Source: Chitinophagaceae bacterium (GTDB taxonomy: Bacteria; Bacteroidota; Bacteroidia; Chitinophagales; Chitinophagaceae). From it: a stretch of 64,000 nt of DNA. The translations under genes were made by a program, and so were the position numbers. The DNA is taken from the NCBI GenBank assembly GCA_947455215.1, contig CANGNA010000005.1, forward strand, positions 1 to 64,000, read 5' to 3'. Below, one piece after another: positions 1 to 9,554 of this stretch; position 1 is the stretch's first letter, and every line of letters begins with the position of its first letter. The notes beneath the pieces were generated by a model, which was given only the letters and a program-made list of their open reading frames with translations, did not search any database and was not told the DNA's origin.

Positions 1-3000
1 TGAGGCCTTTAATTCAAGCGGATATGATACGCCACAATAGGTGTAAGCGCCAATTTCAGGATCATAAAGATAAAACGGTGCGGATTCTGCTACTGCTACC
101 GAATAACTTGATGCCGTATTTACGGTCACGGTTACAGTATTGCTGATCACGCATCCTCCACTTGTCGTGCCAGTAACTGTATAAGTTGTAGTAACAGACG
201 GAGCAACCGAAGGTGCAGCCTTTGTTGTTGACGATAACCCTGCGGAAGGAGTCCATGAATATGTAACAGCCCCTGAGGCTGTAAGAGTAGTTGCAGCGCC
301 CTGGCATATTACCCTATTGCCACTTATTGACATAGATGGAATGTTAACTGTAACCACCGCTGTATTTCCGCAACCATGAATATCAGTTCCTACAACCGAG
401 TAAGTGGTGGTATTAGCAGGCGTTACAACAAAAGGATTGGCTGACGACCCTCCGGGAGACCACGAATAGGACACACCTCCGGACGCTGTAAGTGTTGCGG
501 AAGTACCACTGCAGATCGTAACACTGCCGCCGGCAAGGATAACCGGCAGAGGATAAGTAGGGACAGCTATTCCTGAAGTATCATGACAACCGTTGGTATC
601 AACCACAACGTAATAATAGTAACCGGTATCAGCTGGCGTTACAGATATACTATCACAAGTCGCATTAATACAAGATACAGTTGTATTGCCGTACCATGCA
701 TATGTTCCCGAAGGTGATGGCACGTAAAGGATATCCGAAGAACCGGAACAAACTACTTCCTGAGCAGCAACCGGTGCGTTTGGCGTGCCAAAAGTATTTA
801 TTGCTACAGAAGAAGTTCCAGTACATCCGCTGGCATCGGTAGCCGTTACCATAAAAGTACTATACCCGGCCACTACCGCTGTTGCAGTGTAACAAGACCC
901 ATCGGTACAACTTACTCCTCCTGACCATGAATAGCTATAAGCAGGATCCGGCGACATAACACTCAATGTAATTGTAGCCCCGTTACATACCAATGTAGCA
1001 GACACTCCGCTTGCAACAACAGGAAGTGGGATCACATGTATCGTAAACGTGTCTGTCTGACTGCAACCGAGGGTATCGGTAGCTATAACGGTATACGTTG
1101 TTGTCGTATCAGCACTAATATTGATCGAATCACAATATGCATTCATACATGCGTAAGAACCGGATGAAGGTCCCCACCAATAGGTAACAGACATTATTGG
1201 ATCGACTATGTGCGCTGAAGCTACCTGTCCGGCGCAGACATTAGCATTGGCTACTGCTATTGCCAATGGCACATTCATCAGAACAGCCAATTGGGCGGTA
1301 TCTGAACAGCCGGCAGAATCCGTTGCCGTCAGTACATATCCGGTATTCACAACGGGATGATCAGTCGCAGTATAGCAATCAGGATCTGAACAGGCAACTC
1401 CTCCTCCTGACCAAGAATAAGTATATAATGAGGTAGGATTGACAACAGACATAGCGACGGCCGAGCCGGAACAGACCGTATTCTTATCAATTGACCCTGC
1501 AACCTTGACATGGTGTACATTAACAGAGATAACATCAACGGCGCTACAGCCTCCGCTTGTTGCGGTGAGCGTATAAGTACCGGAGTTGAATACTCTTATG
1601 TGAATAAGTGTATCGCCACTGTTGTCTATGACGCTATCAGACTCTCCAAATCCTGACCAACTATATGTGTATCCGGCGACAGGATGGTCTGCGTGAAGCG
1701 TTACTATCTGTCCGACACAGGCTACTGTACTACTTGCCGAAGCTGAAACCGGCGTAGACATTTCGACTGTTTGAGTAGCGATATTGGTGCAACCATTGAT
1801 ATCTGTAGCAATAACGGTATAAACAGTAGCTGTTAAGGGATAGTCAACAGCGCTATAACAATTAGCTGATGTGCACGATATAGTGCCACCTGCCCATGAA
1901 TAAGTCGTACCTGAGACAGGAGAAACTACAGAGAGTGTTGCTACATTGCCGGCGCATACCGCCGCCGTTGCAGCTAACGTAACGGGCGTTGAGGAATATA
2001 TAGTTACAGCAACGGTTGCAGTGGCAGAACATGCGCCATCTATGAGGCTGTTTGCAGTGACAGTATACACCGTATTGGAACCCGGATGGGCAATAGCTGA
2101 AGTACAATCTTCTGCAACACAAGTAACATCTCCACCACTCCAAGAGTATACAATAAAGCCAACCGGGTCTATCACAGATAAACTAACGGCTGCTCCGGGA
2201 CATACACTGAGCGAGGGTACCGGCACACTAAGCGGCAGAGACATATTGACGGCAACTGTTGATGTTGCCCGGCATCCAAATGTGTTGGTAGCCGTGACCG
2301 TATAAACCGTATTGTTCACGGGAACATCTGTTGCAATATTGCATGATGATGAAATACAAGATACGCCACCGCCCGACCATGTGTAAGTAAGAGACGGATC
2401 ATAGTCTGGCATAGATAAAGTAACACTGGAACCCGCACAAATTGCATTAATGCTGGAAACTGCTGTTACAGAAGGTACCGGATAAACAGCGATACTTTGT
2501 GTAGCTCTAGCGGAACATCCGAAAGCGTCAAGGGCTGTGACAGTATAAATCGTGCTACCCACTACTGTTGCCACCGCTTCTGTACACAGTGAATTTGTGC
2601 ATGTAGTATAGTCTCCAGACCATGTGTAAAAAACATTGGGATCAGGTGATACTATGGAAAGTAAAGCGCTTCCTGCACCACAAAGCGTTGTTGCACTGGC
2701 TGAAACAACCACAGGCTGTGAATGCACATTAATAGTTATCGTAGCTGTACGCCTGCATCCAGACGTAGCAGTCGACGTGACCGTATATGTTGTTGTTACA
2801 CCAATCGTATCTACTACTGAGTCGCAGAGAACACCAATACAGGAGGGGTCACCCGACCATTGGTATGTTAAGGTTGGATCCGCATCGACAACATGCATAT
2901 GAACAACATCCCCGGCACAAATATCTACATTATCAGCAGCTAACAATAATGGTGGTGAAGCCAGAGCGTTGACATAGACACTATGAGACGAGGTACAACC

Positions 3001-6000
3001 TGCACTATTCGTTGCCTGGACACTAATATTGCCGGAAACGAGCGGATGAGCTATTGCCTGGTGACAATCAGTTCCAAGGCAGGCAATATCGCCTCCACTC
3101 CACGTATATGTAGTTGCGTCATCAGGTGAAACCAACATAAAAATAACACTATCTCCTTCGCAAACCGTAACTGAGTCTGTAAGCGTATGCACAGAAGGAT
3201 AAGGATAAATGTGGACTGTAAAAATGCTACTTGTATCGGTTCCGATTGTATCTGTCACCGTAAAGTAGAGTTGATCTGTATCAGATGGAGAATAAGTATA
3301 GATTGAATCTGTAGCCAATGCTATCGGACTAAATCCAGAACCAGCTGTACTCTTGAACCATTGATAAGCTATTGCCGGCGGCACGCCCGATGGGCGCACA
3401 GCTACAAATGCCTGTGGTGCGCCTGTAGATGAGTTAGAGCACTGACCGGGGCGTGAAGCAATTGCAGGATAAGCCCGGCCTGCAATTACTGGGATCGCCA
3501 CACTCCGCTCTGTTCCTGCAGTACAACCACGCGCACAATCAGTAATCGACAATATAGTTATCAAATTAGTACCAATTGGTATGGGTGGCATTGGCGTATG
3601 TACATTGGAAATAGTACAGGTATAGGGGCCACCGGTTATAAAATCTGGTCCGGTACCAAAATCTTGATAGTCATACCTGTAGGTCGCGGTCAAACAATGC
3701 CCTGCGGTATACCCAGGACAGAAAATTTCCCATGCTGTACCTCCAAGGTACACAGGAACAGTTTCGGGGAAATATGATGCCGCATTGGAAACAGAAGGCC
3801 ATGGACCATAGCTTGAACAACCGGTAAACGCACTGGTAATGCTTGTTACTGTATAACTTAAATGGCTTTGTGCAGATACAGCTAAAACATACGAGCCACT
3901 TCCTGGAATTATAGCTGTTCTATCTGCGGGAGGCTCAATAACACCATCATATAACACCTGGTAGTGGACAGTAGAATACGGCGTGCCATTGAAATGTAAA
4001 TACGTTATCCCTTCCCAATCGCACGTCTGATCGACAGACGGGAAAACAGTAGGATTACGATTAACGGTTATTGTAGTAGATGCCGTCACTGTGCATGAAC
4101 CACTTGAAGCAACTATTGTATATATTCCAGCGTCTGAGCTCGTAGCCGATGAAGAATTATATGTATAAGACGGCGTACCTGTATGATACGGCAATGTAAC
4201 GTCGGGGTAGGATCCTCCTAAAGTAGATATGTGTTGCAAAATTACGCTGGATGGACATGTAGATGTACAATTGGACTGTATGGAGAAAGCCTGTCCGGCA
4301 CAGACTGAAAATGCAGGTGTAATAGTAACAGCAGGATTGGGGTTGGGGGTGATGGTAAAAGTTGGTCCAGCATCATTATTGGTACAACCATATCCCGTCG
4401 CACTTGTCACCTGATAACTGAACGGTCCTGCACCTGTGGGAACAGGAGTTATCAACAATGTAGTAGTATTAGTAATAGCGGCACCCGAAGGTATCGGCAC
4501 AGTCCAGCTGCCGGTAGTAGGTGAAACACCCTGAATTGTAACCGACCCACCACTTGGTCCTACGAGGGTTAGAGTGAATGGCTGGCCCACACAAGGTTTT
4601 GTACTTGCTGTTATAATACCTGTCGGCTTCTTAACAGTGATATCTATTGTTTGCTTTATGGGGCTACTGCAAAACCCATCAGATACGCTCGACAAATACA
4701 AATGAAATGTCCCTTCCGTTAGTCCCGGGTAATACAAATGACCATCGCCAGAGGCATCAAGTGTTGTGCTAAGCAGGGTACTGAGGAAAAGATCACTGGG
4801 CCGCCTTACATAGTAATAAACTGTTGCACCGGGTGTACCATGCAATGGAATTGTTAAATCGCCCGGGCACATTACCGGAAGAAAACTAACTGGACAAGAA
4901 GCTGTTGGCAAAGGTAATACTGTAACAGAAAACAAAGCTGGTGTCGGGGTGCCACAACCATTATCAGGAGCAGCATATGTGATCGTAGTTGATCCGACAC
5001 TGGCCGCGATAAAGGTTCCTGTAATTGCACCGCCGAAGCCATATGTGTGTACATGATTACCAATAAATGATGGCCCCCAGGTACCCAGCGCATTGCCGGT
5101 TGTAGTATATGTCTGGATTGCCCCGAGGCAAAGCTTATCCGGGCCTGTAATAACTCCAGACGTTGGTGTTGGCATAATAGTGTGCGTATTTACAGCCTGA
5201 ATTTTACATCCAAAGCTGTTGGTGATATCTACTGTTGCCATTACAGGAGTTGGTGCAGTAATAGAAGAGCAAGGCACAGCAGCATGAGTGACCGTCGCAG
5301 CTGTACTTGGCGAGTAAGAAGTAGGGATCCAGGAATAAGTACATCCCGTGCCACAATTCGAGGTATTGGCAGTTATAGACCATGGACTACCACAACAAAT
5401 AGGAGAAGGAGACACATTAAAAGTAACAGATGGTACCGGGTTGGGTTGTAACGTATAAGTGAGTGTAGTAGTGCCTGTATGGGTCAGTTTAATATCATCT
5501 ATAACAAATTCATTGTGAAGATCTTTACCTGTATTCCGCAAATCCTCGAACGTAATTATATCACTTGGATTAATAGTATAATTGCTATTATCTGATATCG
5601 GCTGCCAACCTGAACAACCAGGATTCATGGTCAACATTAAAATTTTGGAAGCGCCAATCTTCACTCTAATTATCGGTCTTTCATCAACCAAAAAACCTAA
5701 ATGCCTGTTGTTAGCTACAGATCGGACACGGCATTCAAAAATGTAATTACCATAACCACTACCAGAAATGTATTGATACAAAAAACGACCTGTGCCGTTT
5801 TTACTTCCGTCAACTGTGAGCATGTTGCCAGTTCCTGTGTTGTAATCTCCAAATGGAGGTAAACAGTCATTGTGACCACAGTCATCGCTGTGGTTAGTTA
5901 CCTGGATCCAGCTTGGTCCGCCACATCCCAGGCTATAGTCTGAGTTCCAGCATGACATTCCATTGTCAAAATTTCCGTTACAAATCAAATTACATGTTGC

Positions 6001-6303
6001 AGTAACACTAAACGTTGCCGATTGAGGAGTATTGGGCATTGTAAAGTGTGTCGATGGCGCGTTTGCGGGTGTACATATTACTCCGCCAGTACCTGCCCAC
6101 GAATATGAAACACCCGTTGGACTACCACTTAACGTAACTGTTGGCGTTAATGTCACAGTCCGCCCCGGACACGCTGTAACGGTACGGCTACCTACCGGCG
6201 TTACCGTTATACACTGTCCAAAACTGTTTAAAGAAAATCCGAAAAGGAACATGATGGGCAAAAGGCATACCCATCCCAGGTGGGATTTGTTTTTGTTTGT
6301 CAT
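1..6303 (-). CDS. Giant secreted Ig/PKD-repeat surface protein (3' end outside window)
   Basis: I checked this frame codon by codon from the ATG at 6303 towards position 1 and saw no stop, giving at least 2101 residues; the C-terminus is off the window. Residues 1-30 are a signal peptide (basic start, hydrophobic core, ending SFGQ). An Ig-like segment follows, then about residues 105-280 resemble a CBM4/9 or galactose-binding-like jelly roll (opens NGNFDNGMSCW, contains VIDDIKLTH). The rest is a chain of Ig/PKD/SprB-like repeats of 70-81 residues with the signature YSWSGG...YTVTATD..GC. Such proteins in Bacteroidota are usually T9SS-exported adhesins or gliding-associated surface proteins; here that is inference, because the sorting domain is not visible. 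It is the last gene of a minus-strand run, separated from pccB by a terminator. Not identifiable as SprB itself. Confidence 0.9.
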   Translation of the reverse strand, partial: MTNKNKSHLGWVCLLPIMFLFGFSLNSFGQCITVTPVGSRTVTACPGRTVTLTPTVTLSGSPTGVSYSWAGTGGVICTPANAPSTHFTMPNTPQSATFSVTATCNLICNGNFDNGMSCWNSDYSLGCGGPSWIQVTNHSDDCGHNDCLPPFGDYNTGTGNMLTVDGSKNGTGRFLYQYISGSGYGNYIFECRVRSVANNRHLGFLVDERPIIRVKIGASKILMLTMNPGCSGWQPISDNSNYTINPSDIITFEDLRNTGKDLHNEFVIDDIKLTHTGTTTLTYTLQPNPVPSVTFNVSPSPICCGSPWSITANTSNCGTGCTYSWIPTSYSPSTAATVTHAAVPCSSITAPTPVMATVDITNSFGCKIQAVNTHTIMPTPTSGVITGPDKLCLGAIQTYTTTGNALGTWGPSFIGNHVHTYGFGGAITGTFIAASVGSTTITYAAPDNGCGTPTPALFSVTVLPLPTASCPVSFLPVMCPGDLTIPLHGTPGATVYYYVRRPSDLFLSTLLSTTLDASGDGHLYYPGLTEGTFHLYLSSVSDGFCSSPIKQTIDITVKKPTGIITASTKPCVGQPFTLTLVGPSGGSVTIQGVSPTTGSWTVPIPSGAAITNTTTLLITPVPTGAGPFSYQVTSATGYGCTNNDAGPTFTITPNPNPAVTITPAFSVCAGQAFSIQSNCTSTCPSSVILQHISTLGGSYPDVTLPYHTGTPSYTYNSSSATSSDAGIYTIVASSGSCTVTASTTITVNRNPTVFPSVDQTCDWEGITYLHFNGTPYSTVHYQVLYDGVIEPPADRTAIIPGSGSYVLAVSAQSHLSYTVTSITSAFTGCSSYGPWPSVSNAASYFPETVPVYLGGTAWEIFCPGYTAGHCLTATYRYDYQDFGTGPDFITGGPYTCTISNVHTPMPPIPIGTNLITILSITDCARGCTAGTERSVAIPVIAGRAYPAIASRPGQCSNSSTGAPQAFVAVRPSGVPPAIAYQWFKSTAGSGFSPIALATDSIYTYSPSDTDQLYFTVTDTIGTDTSSIFTVHIYPYPSVHTLTDSVTVCEGDSVIFMLVSPDDATTYTWSGGDIACLGTDCHQAIAHPLVSGNISVQATNSAGCTSSHSVYVNALASPPLLLAADNVDICAGDVVHMHVVDADPTLTYQWSGDPSCIGVLCDSVVDTIGVTTTYTVTSTATSGCRRTATITINVHSQPVVVSASATTLCGAGSALLSIVSPDPNVFYTWSGDYTTCTNSLCTEAVATVVGSTIYTVTALDAFGCSARATQSIAVYPVPSVTAVSSINAICAGSSVTLSMPDYDPSLTYTWSGGGVSCISSSCNIATDVPVNNTVYTVTATNTFGCRATSTVAVNMSLPLSVPVPSLSVCPGAAVSLSVIDPVGFIVYSWSGGDVTCVAEDCTSAIAHPGSNTVYTVTANSLIDGACSATATVAVTIYSSTPVTLAATAAVCAGNVATLSVVSPVSGTTYSWAGGTISCTSANCYSAVDYPLTATVYTVIATDINGCTNIATQTVEMSTPVSASASSTVACVGQIVTLHADHPVAGYTYSWSGFGESDSVIDNSGDTLIHIRVFNSGTYTLTATSGGCSAVDVISVNVHHVKVAGSIDKNTVCSGSAVAMSVVNPTSLYTYSWSGGGVACSDPDCYTATDHPVVNTGYVLTATDSAGCSDTAQLAVLMNVPLAIAVANANVCAGQVASAHIVDPIMSVTYWWGPSSGSYACMNAYCDSINISADTTTTYTVIATDTLGCSQTDTFTIHVIPLPVVASGVSATLVCNGATITLSVMSPDPAYSYSWSGGVSCTDGSCYTATAVVAGYSTFMVTATDASGCTGTSSVAINTFGTPNAPVAAQEVVCSGSSDILYVPSPSGTYAWYGNTTVSCINATCDSISVTPADTGYYYYVVVDTNGCHDTSGIAVPTYPLPVILAGGSVTICSGTSATLTASGGVSYSWSPGGSSANPFVVTPANTTTYSVVGTDIHGCGNTAVVTVNIPSMSISGNRVICQGAATTLTASGAVTYSWTPSAGLSSTTKAAPSVAPSVTTTYTVTGTTSGGCVISNTVTVTVNTASSYSVAVAESAPFYLYDPEIGAYTYCGVSYPLELKAS
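640..3230 (-). repeat. Eleven tandem ~80-aa (240-243 nt) Ig-like repeats within the giant protein
   Basis: Equivalent codons recur every 240-243 nt (for example near 823, 1063, 1306, 1546, 1790, 2030, 2275, 2515, 2755 and 2995). Each repeat reads roughly C.G..V.L.V..P....Y.WSGG...C....C......YTVTATD..GC. Ten of the eleven contain a C-x4-C pair just after the WSGG turn (CLGTDC, CISSSC, CTDGSC and similar); the repeat near 1560-1780 lacks it. Two shorter repeats to the left (about 100-600) have no such pair. The repeats are diverged at the DNA level, so this is old protein-level duplication and not a recent array. Confidence 0.85.
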
Positions 6304-6519
6304 GATGATGGTGTGTGTGTAGTTAAATAATGCCCAAATATCCAACTACATTGTAATGCCAATAAAAAAATTTGATGAAATGCACGTAATACGTCCTGAA
6401 ATGCATGTTTTAGCCTACGAAGAGTAAACAAAGTGCTCTGTTCATAAACGCTACCAAGTCAGACAAAAGATCGTTTAGGCACGGGACTGTTGCTGTAAAT
6501 GCATTCAAAAAGCCAAAAT
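6304..6519. other. Leader region upstream of the giant repeat gene
   Basis: About 215 AT-rich bases lie between the ATG of the giant gene and the pccB terminator. It should hold the promoter of the giant gene on the minus strand. I did not find a convincing TTTG / TAnnTTTG pair, only T-rich tracts and a TATTTGG-like stretch near 6335-6345. No reading frame of interest. Confidence 0.4.
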
Positions 6520-6559
6520 AAAAAGAGGATGTCCCGAACCATGGAGACATCCTCTTTTT
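6520..6559 (-). terminator. Intrinsic terminator downstream of pccB
   Basis: A perfect 14-bp stem (AAAAAGAGGATGTC at 6520-6533 with its complement at 6546-6559) encloses a 12-nt loop. A/T runs sit on both outer flanks. It follows the pccB stop on the minus strand and separates pccB from the giant gene. Confidence 0.85.
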
Positions 6560-6581
6560 ATTTTAACCGAGTGATCAATTA

Positions 6582-8120
6582 CTACAGCGGCACATTACCG
6601 TGCTTGCGCTTAGGATTGGTAACTACCTTATTTTCCAGCATTTTGTATGCCTTTATCAACTTCATGCGGGTATCTTCCGGCATGATCACCTCGTCTATAA
6701 AGCCACGTGCTGCCGCTGCATAAGGATTGGCAAACTTTTCTACATACTCTGCTTCCTTCTCGGCCATCTTGCTGTATTGGTCTGCAGCTTCTGATATCTC
6801 TTTTTTAAAGATGATCTCGGTAGCACCTTTAGCGCCCATTACCGCGATCTCTGCCGTTGGCCATGCAAAGTTCAAGTCGGCACCTATATGCTTGGAGTTC
6901 ATCACATCGTACGCACCACCATAGGCTTTGCGGGTAATAACAGTAACCTTAGGCACTGTAGCCTCGCTGAGCGCGTATAACAGTTTAGCACCGTTGATGA
7001 TGATACCATGCCACTCCTGGTCGGTACCCGGCAGGAAGCCAGGCACATCTACCAATACCAGCAGAGGTATATTGAATGCATCGCAGAAGCGGGTAAATCT
7101 TGCCCCCTTGCGGCTGGCATTATTATCCAGCACACCGGCCAGGTAAGCAGGCTGGTTGGCTACAATGCCAATGCTGCGGCCACCCAGGCGGGCAAAGCCC
7201 ACCACTATATTCTCTGCCCAGTCTTTATGTACTTCAAGGAAAGAACCCTCATCAGTAACCTCGGCAATAACATCTTTAATATCGTATGGCTGGTTAGGAT
7301 TAGCCGGAATGAGGCTATTCAGCGCGGGCCTTGCTTCATTACCCTGCTCGTAAGGATACACCGGTGCATCTTCCTCGCAGTTCTGCGGCATATAGCTGAT
7401 CAGGCGCTTGATGTTCTCTATACATTCCACCTCGTTGGCGCAGGCAAAATGGGTTACACCCGACTTACTGGCGTGGGTTTGTGCACCACCCAACTCTTCG
7501 CTGGTAACAGTTTCATGCGTCACCGTCTTCACAACGTTAGGGCCCGTCACAAACATGTATGATGTGTTCTCCACCATCATAATAAAATCGGTGATGGCTG
7601 GAGAGTATACTGCACCACCGGCGCAAGGGCCCATGATGGCGGATATCTGCGGGATAACACCTGAAGACTTTACATTCCTGTGGAAGATATCCGCATAGCC
7701 GCCAAGCGATACCACACCTTCCTGTATACGGGCACCACCACTATCGTTCAAGCCAATAAGCGGCGCGCCGTTTTGCATGGCCAGGTCCATCACCTTACAT
7801 ATCTTTTCGGCATGCGTCTCAGACAAACTGCCGCCAAACACTGTGAAGTCTTGTGAGAACACATATACCAGGCGGCCATTAACGGTACCATAGCCCGTTA
7901 CAACACCATCGCCCAGGTATACTTCCTTTTCCATGTCAAAGTCGCGGCTGCGGTGTGTTACCAGCATACCTATCTCTTCAAACGAGCCTTCGTCAAGCAG
8001 TAACTGCAGCCTTTCGCGGGCGGTCAGTTTTCCTTTCTTATGTTGCGATTCTATACGTTTGGCACCACCACCGAGGTGGGCCTCCTTTATCTTTTGTTTA
8101 AGTACCGATACTTTATCCAT
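6582..8120 (-). CDS. pccB: Acyl-CoA (propionyl/methylmalonyl-CoA) carboxylase beta subunit
   Basis: A 512-residue carboxyltransferase subunit of the biotin-dependent acyl-CoA carboxylase family. It moves CO2 between carboxybiotin and the acyl-CoA, interconverting propionyl-CoA and methylmalonyl-CoA. Two crotonase-like halves are visible: the N-terminal half has GGARIQEGV at 128-136 and the oxyanion-hole motif GPCAGGAVY at 164-172; the C-terminal half has YGGAYDVM near residue 410. Length is normal and both ends look complete. No biotin carboxylase or biotin carrier gene is nearby, so the partner must be encoded elsewhere. It could instead be the alpha subunit of a methylmalonyl-CoA decarboxylase, which is hard to separate by sequence. 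It lies 66 nt downstream of murF on the same strand. Confidence 0.92.
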   Translation of the reverse strand: MDKVSVLKQKIKEAHLGGGAKRIESQHKKGKLTARERLQLLLDEGSFEEIGMLVTHRSRDFDMEKEVYLGDGVVTGYGTVNGRLVYVFSQDFTVFGGSLSETHAEKICKVMDLAMQNGAPLIGLNDSGGARIQEGVVSLGGYADIFHRNVKSSGVIPQISAIMGPCAGGAVYSPAITDFIMMVENTSYMFVTGPNVVKTVTHETVTSEELGGAQTHASKSGVTHFACANEVECIENIKRLISYMPQNCEEDAPVYPYEQGNEARPALNSLIPANPNQPYDIKDVIAEVTDEGSFLEVHKDWAENIVVGFARLGGRSIGIVANQPAYLAGVLDNNASRKGARFTRFCDAFNIPLLVLVDVPGFLPGTDQEWHGIIINGAKLLYALSEATVPKVTVITRKAYGGAYDVMNSKHIGADLNFAWPTAEIAVMGAKGATEIIFKKEISEAADQYSKMAEKEAEYVEKFANPYAAAARGFIDEVIMPEDTRMKLIKAYKMLENKVVTNPKRKHGNVPL

Positions 8121-8186
8121 GTACTGTTGTTGATTAAGACTGTAAACCTACTTCAAAATGTTCAGAGAAGGATGAAAATTATGGCT

Positions 8187-9479
8187 TTATCTATGCGGCA
8201 ATGCATCTGCCAGTACTTCCATCCTGCTACCCCTGGAACCTTTTATCAGGATAGAACAATTAGCCGGTGGTTGCTGCCGTACATGCTCAGCAGCTTCTGC
8301 AGATGTCTCATACCATGCATGTGTACCCTTCACCTCTCTGAACTCCTTCCCTACCAGTATCACACCCGCCCATGCGTACTCGTCTATAAGCGCTACCAGG
8401 GCTGCGTGCTCATTACGCTCTTCGCTGCCCATTTCCTTCATACCACCTATCCATAACAGCTTGTTGGGCAGCTCGGCAATGGCAAAGTTCTGTATGGCTG
8501 CCTTCATACTGGTAGGGTTAGCATTATAAGCATCGAGAATGATCTTATTGGAACCCTTTGTGAGCCACTGAGAACGGCTGTTATCGGGGTTATATGCCTC
8601 GAGTGCGGCCTTTATATCGGCAATAGCTACCCCAAAGTGCATGCCTGCCGCTACGGCCAGCATCACGTTAGGAAAGTTATATTCGCCCACCAGGTGGGTA
8701 ACCACGCTTATCTCTTCCTCGCCCGCAGTAATGTCGGCCTCCAGGAAGACCCCATTCATTTTAGGCTTACCTATGTAAGTGGCCAATGTGCTGCCGTACG
8801 TTACCTGTTCTGCAATGCCAGTCGACATTTCGTCCAGGTAGTCCAGGTCTGCATTCCTGAAGATCATACCACCATTCTGCCTGATGAAATCGTAGAGCTC
8901 GCCCTTACCTTTACGCACCCCTTCTATACCGCCAAAACCCTCTATATGGGCCTTGCCGCAATTGGTGATGATGGCATAGTCCGGTCCTGCTATCTCGCAA
9001 TAACCGGCTATTTCCCGTTGATGATTAGCGCCCATCTCAATGATGGCCACCTGTGCATCTTTGCGGATCTTGAGCAGGGTAAGCGGCACACCAATATGGT
9101 TGTTCAGGTTGCCCTCTGTAGCATAAGTAACGTACTTGCGGCTCATTACTGCGGCCAGCAACTCTTTGGTGGTGGTCTTGCCGTTGGAGCCGGTGATGGC
9201 TATGAAAGGAATGTTGAATTGCTCCCGGTGGTGGCGTGCCAGTTGCTGCAATGCTGTTAGTACATCCGGCACCAATATGCAGCAATCGCCTGTGGCATAT
9301 TCAGCTTTGTCTATTACTGCGTAGGCTGCACCCTTGGCCAGCGCCTCCGCAGCAAAGGCATTGCCATCGAAATTAGGTCCGCTGAGCGCAAAGAATATGT
9401 CGCCGGATCTTATTTTACGGGTATCGGTCTGTACTGAAGGGTACTGCAGATATATCTGGTACAGTGCTGCTATTTCCAC
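8187..9479 (-). CDS. murF: UDP-N-acetylmuramoyl-tripeptide--D-alanyl-D-alanine ligase
   Basis: Cytoplasmic Mur ligase that adds D-Ala-D-Ala to the UDP-MurNAc-tripeptide, the last soluble step of peptidoglycan precursor synthesis. The ATP-binding motif GSNGKTT is at 97-103 and the Mur-ligase central and C-terminal domains follow (LDAYNANPTS, then GSRGSRME near the end). I chose the GTG at 9479, giving 430 residues starting MEIAALYQIY, because this is where similarity to the family begins. The longer ATG start at 9524 falls inside the terminator hairpin of gldJ and would add 15 residues with no family match. MurF next to GldJ is a recurring arrangement in Bacteroidota. Confidence 0.92.
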   Translation of the reverse strand: MEIAALYQIYLQYPSVQTDTRKIRSGDIFFALSGPNFDGNAFAAEALAKGAAYAVIDKAEYATGDCCILVPDVLTALQQLARHHREQFNIPFIAITGSNGKTTTKELLAAVMSRKYVTYATEGNLNNHIGVPLTLLKIRKDAQVAIIEMGANHQREIAGYCEIAGPDYAIITNCGKAHIEGFGGIEGVRKGKGELYDFIRQNGGMIFRNADLDYLDEMSTGIAEQVTYGSTLATYIGKPKMNGVFLEADITAGEEEISVVTHLVGEYNFPNVMLAVAAGMHFGVAIADIKAALEAYNPDNSRSQWLTKGSNKIILDAYNANPTSMKAAIQNFAIAELPNKLLWIGGMKEMGSEERNEHAALVALIDEYAWAGVILVGKEFREVKGTHAWYETSAEAAEHVRQQPPANCSILIKGSRGSRMEVLADALPHR

Positions 9480-9506
9480 GTTACTGTTATTTACTGTAAA
9501 AATAAA

Positions 9507-9532
9507 CAACCCCCTCGATAACAAGGGGGTTG
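9507..9532 (-). terminator. Intrinsic terminator between gldJ and murF
   Basis: A 9-bp GC-rich stem (CAACCCCCT at 9507-9515 with AGGGGGTTG at 9524-9532) has an 8-nt loop. On the minus strand it is followed by TTTATTTTT. It should end most gldJ transcripts just before murF. Confidence 0.8.
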
Positions 9533-9554
9533 CACATATTGTTGTTAGAAAAAA

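Noticed and set aside
1862-2972. Plus-strand and other-frame open frames across the giant gene
   Set aside because: They mirror the repeat periodicity of the minus-strand gene and have no signal peptide, family motif or plausible start; shadows.
640-3230. Regular 240-nt periodicity as a CRISPR or satellite array
   Set aside because: The period is in codons and coincides with diverged protein repeats in one open frame; no short identical repeats with spacers.
7008-7562. Antisense frame of 184 codons across pccB
   Set aside because: Opposite to a strongly conserved enzyme gene, with no family features; it follows from the codon bias of pccB.
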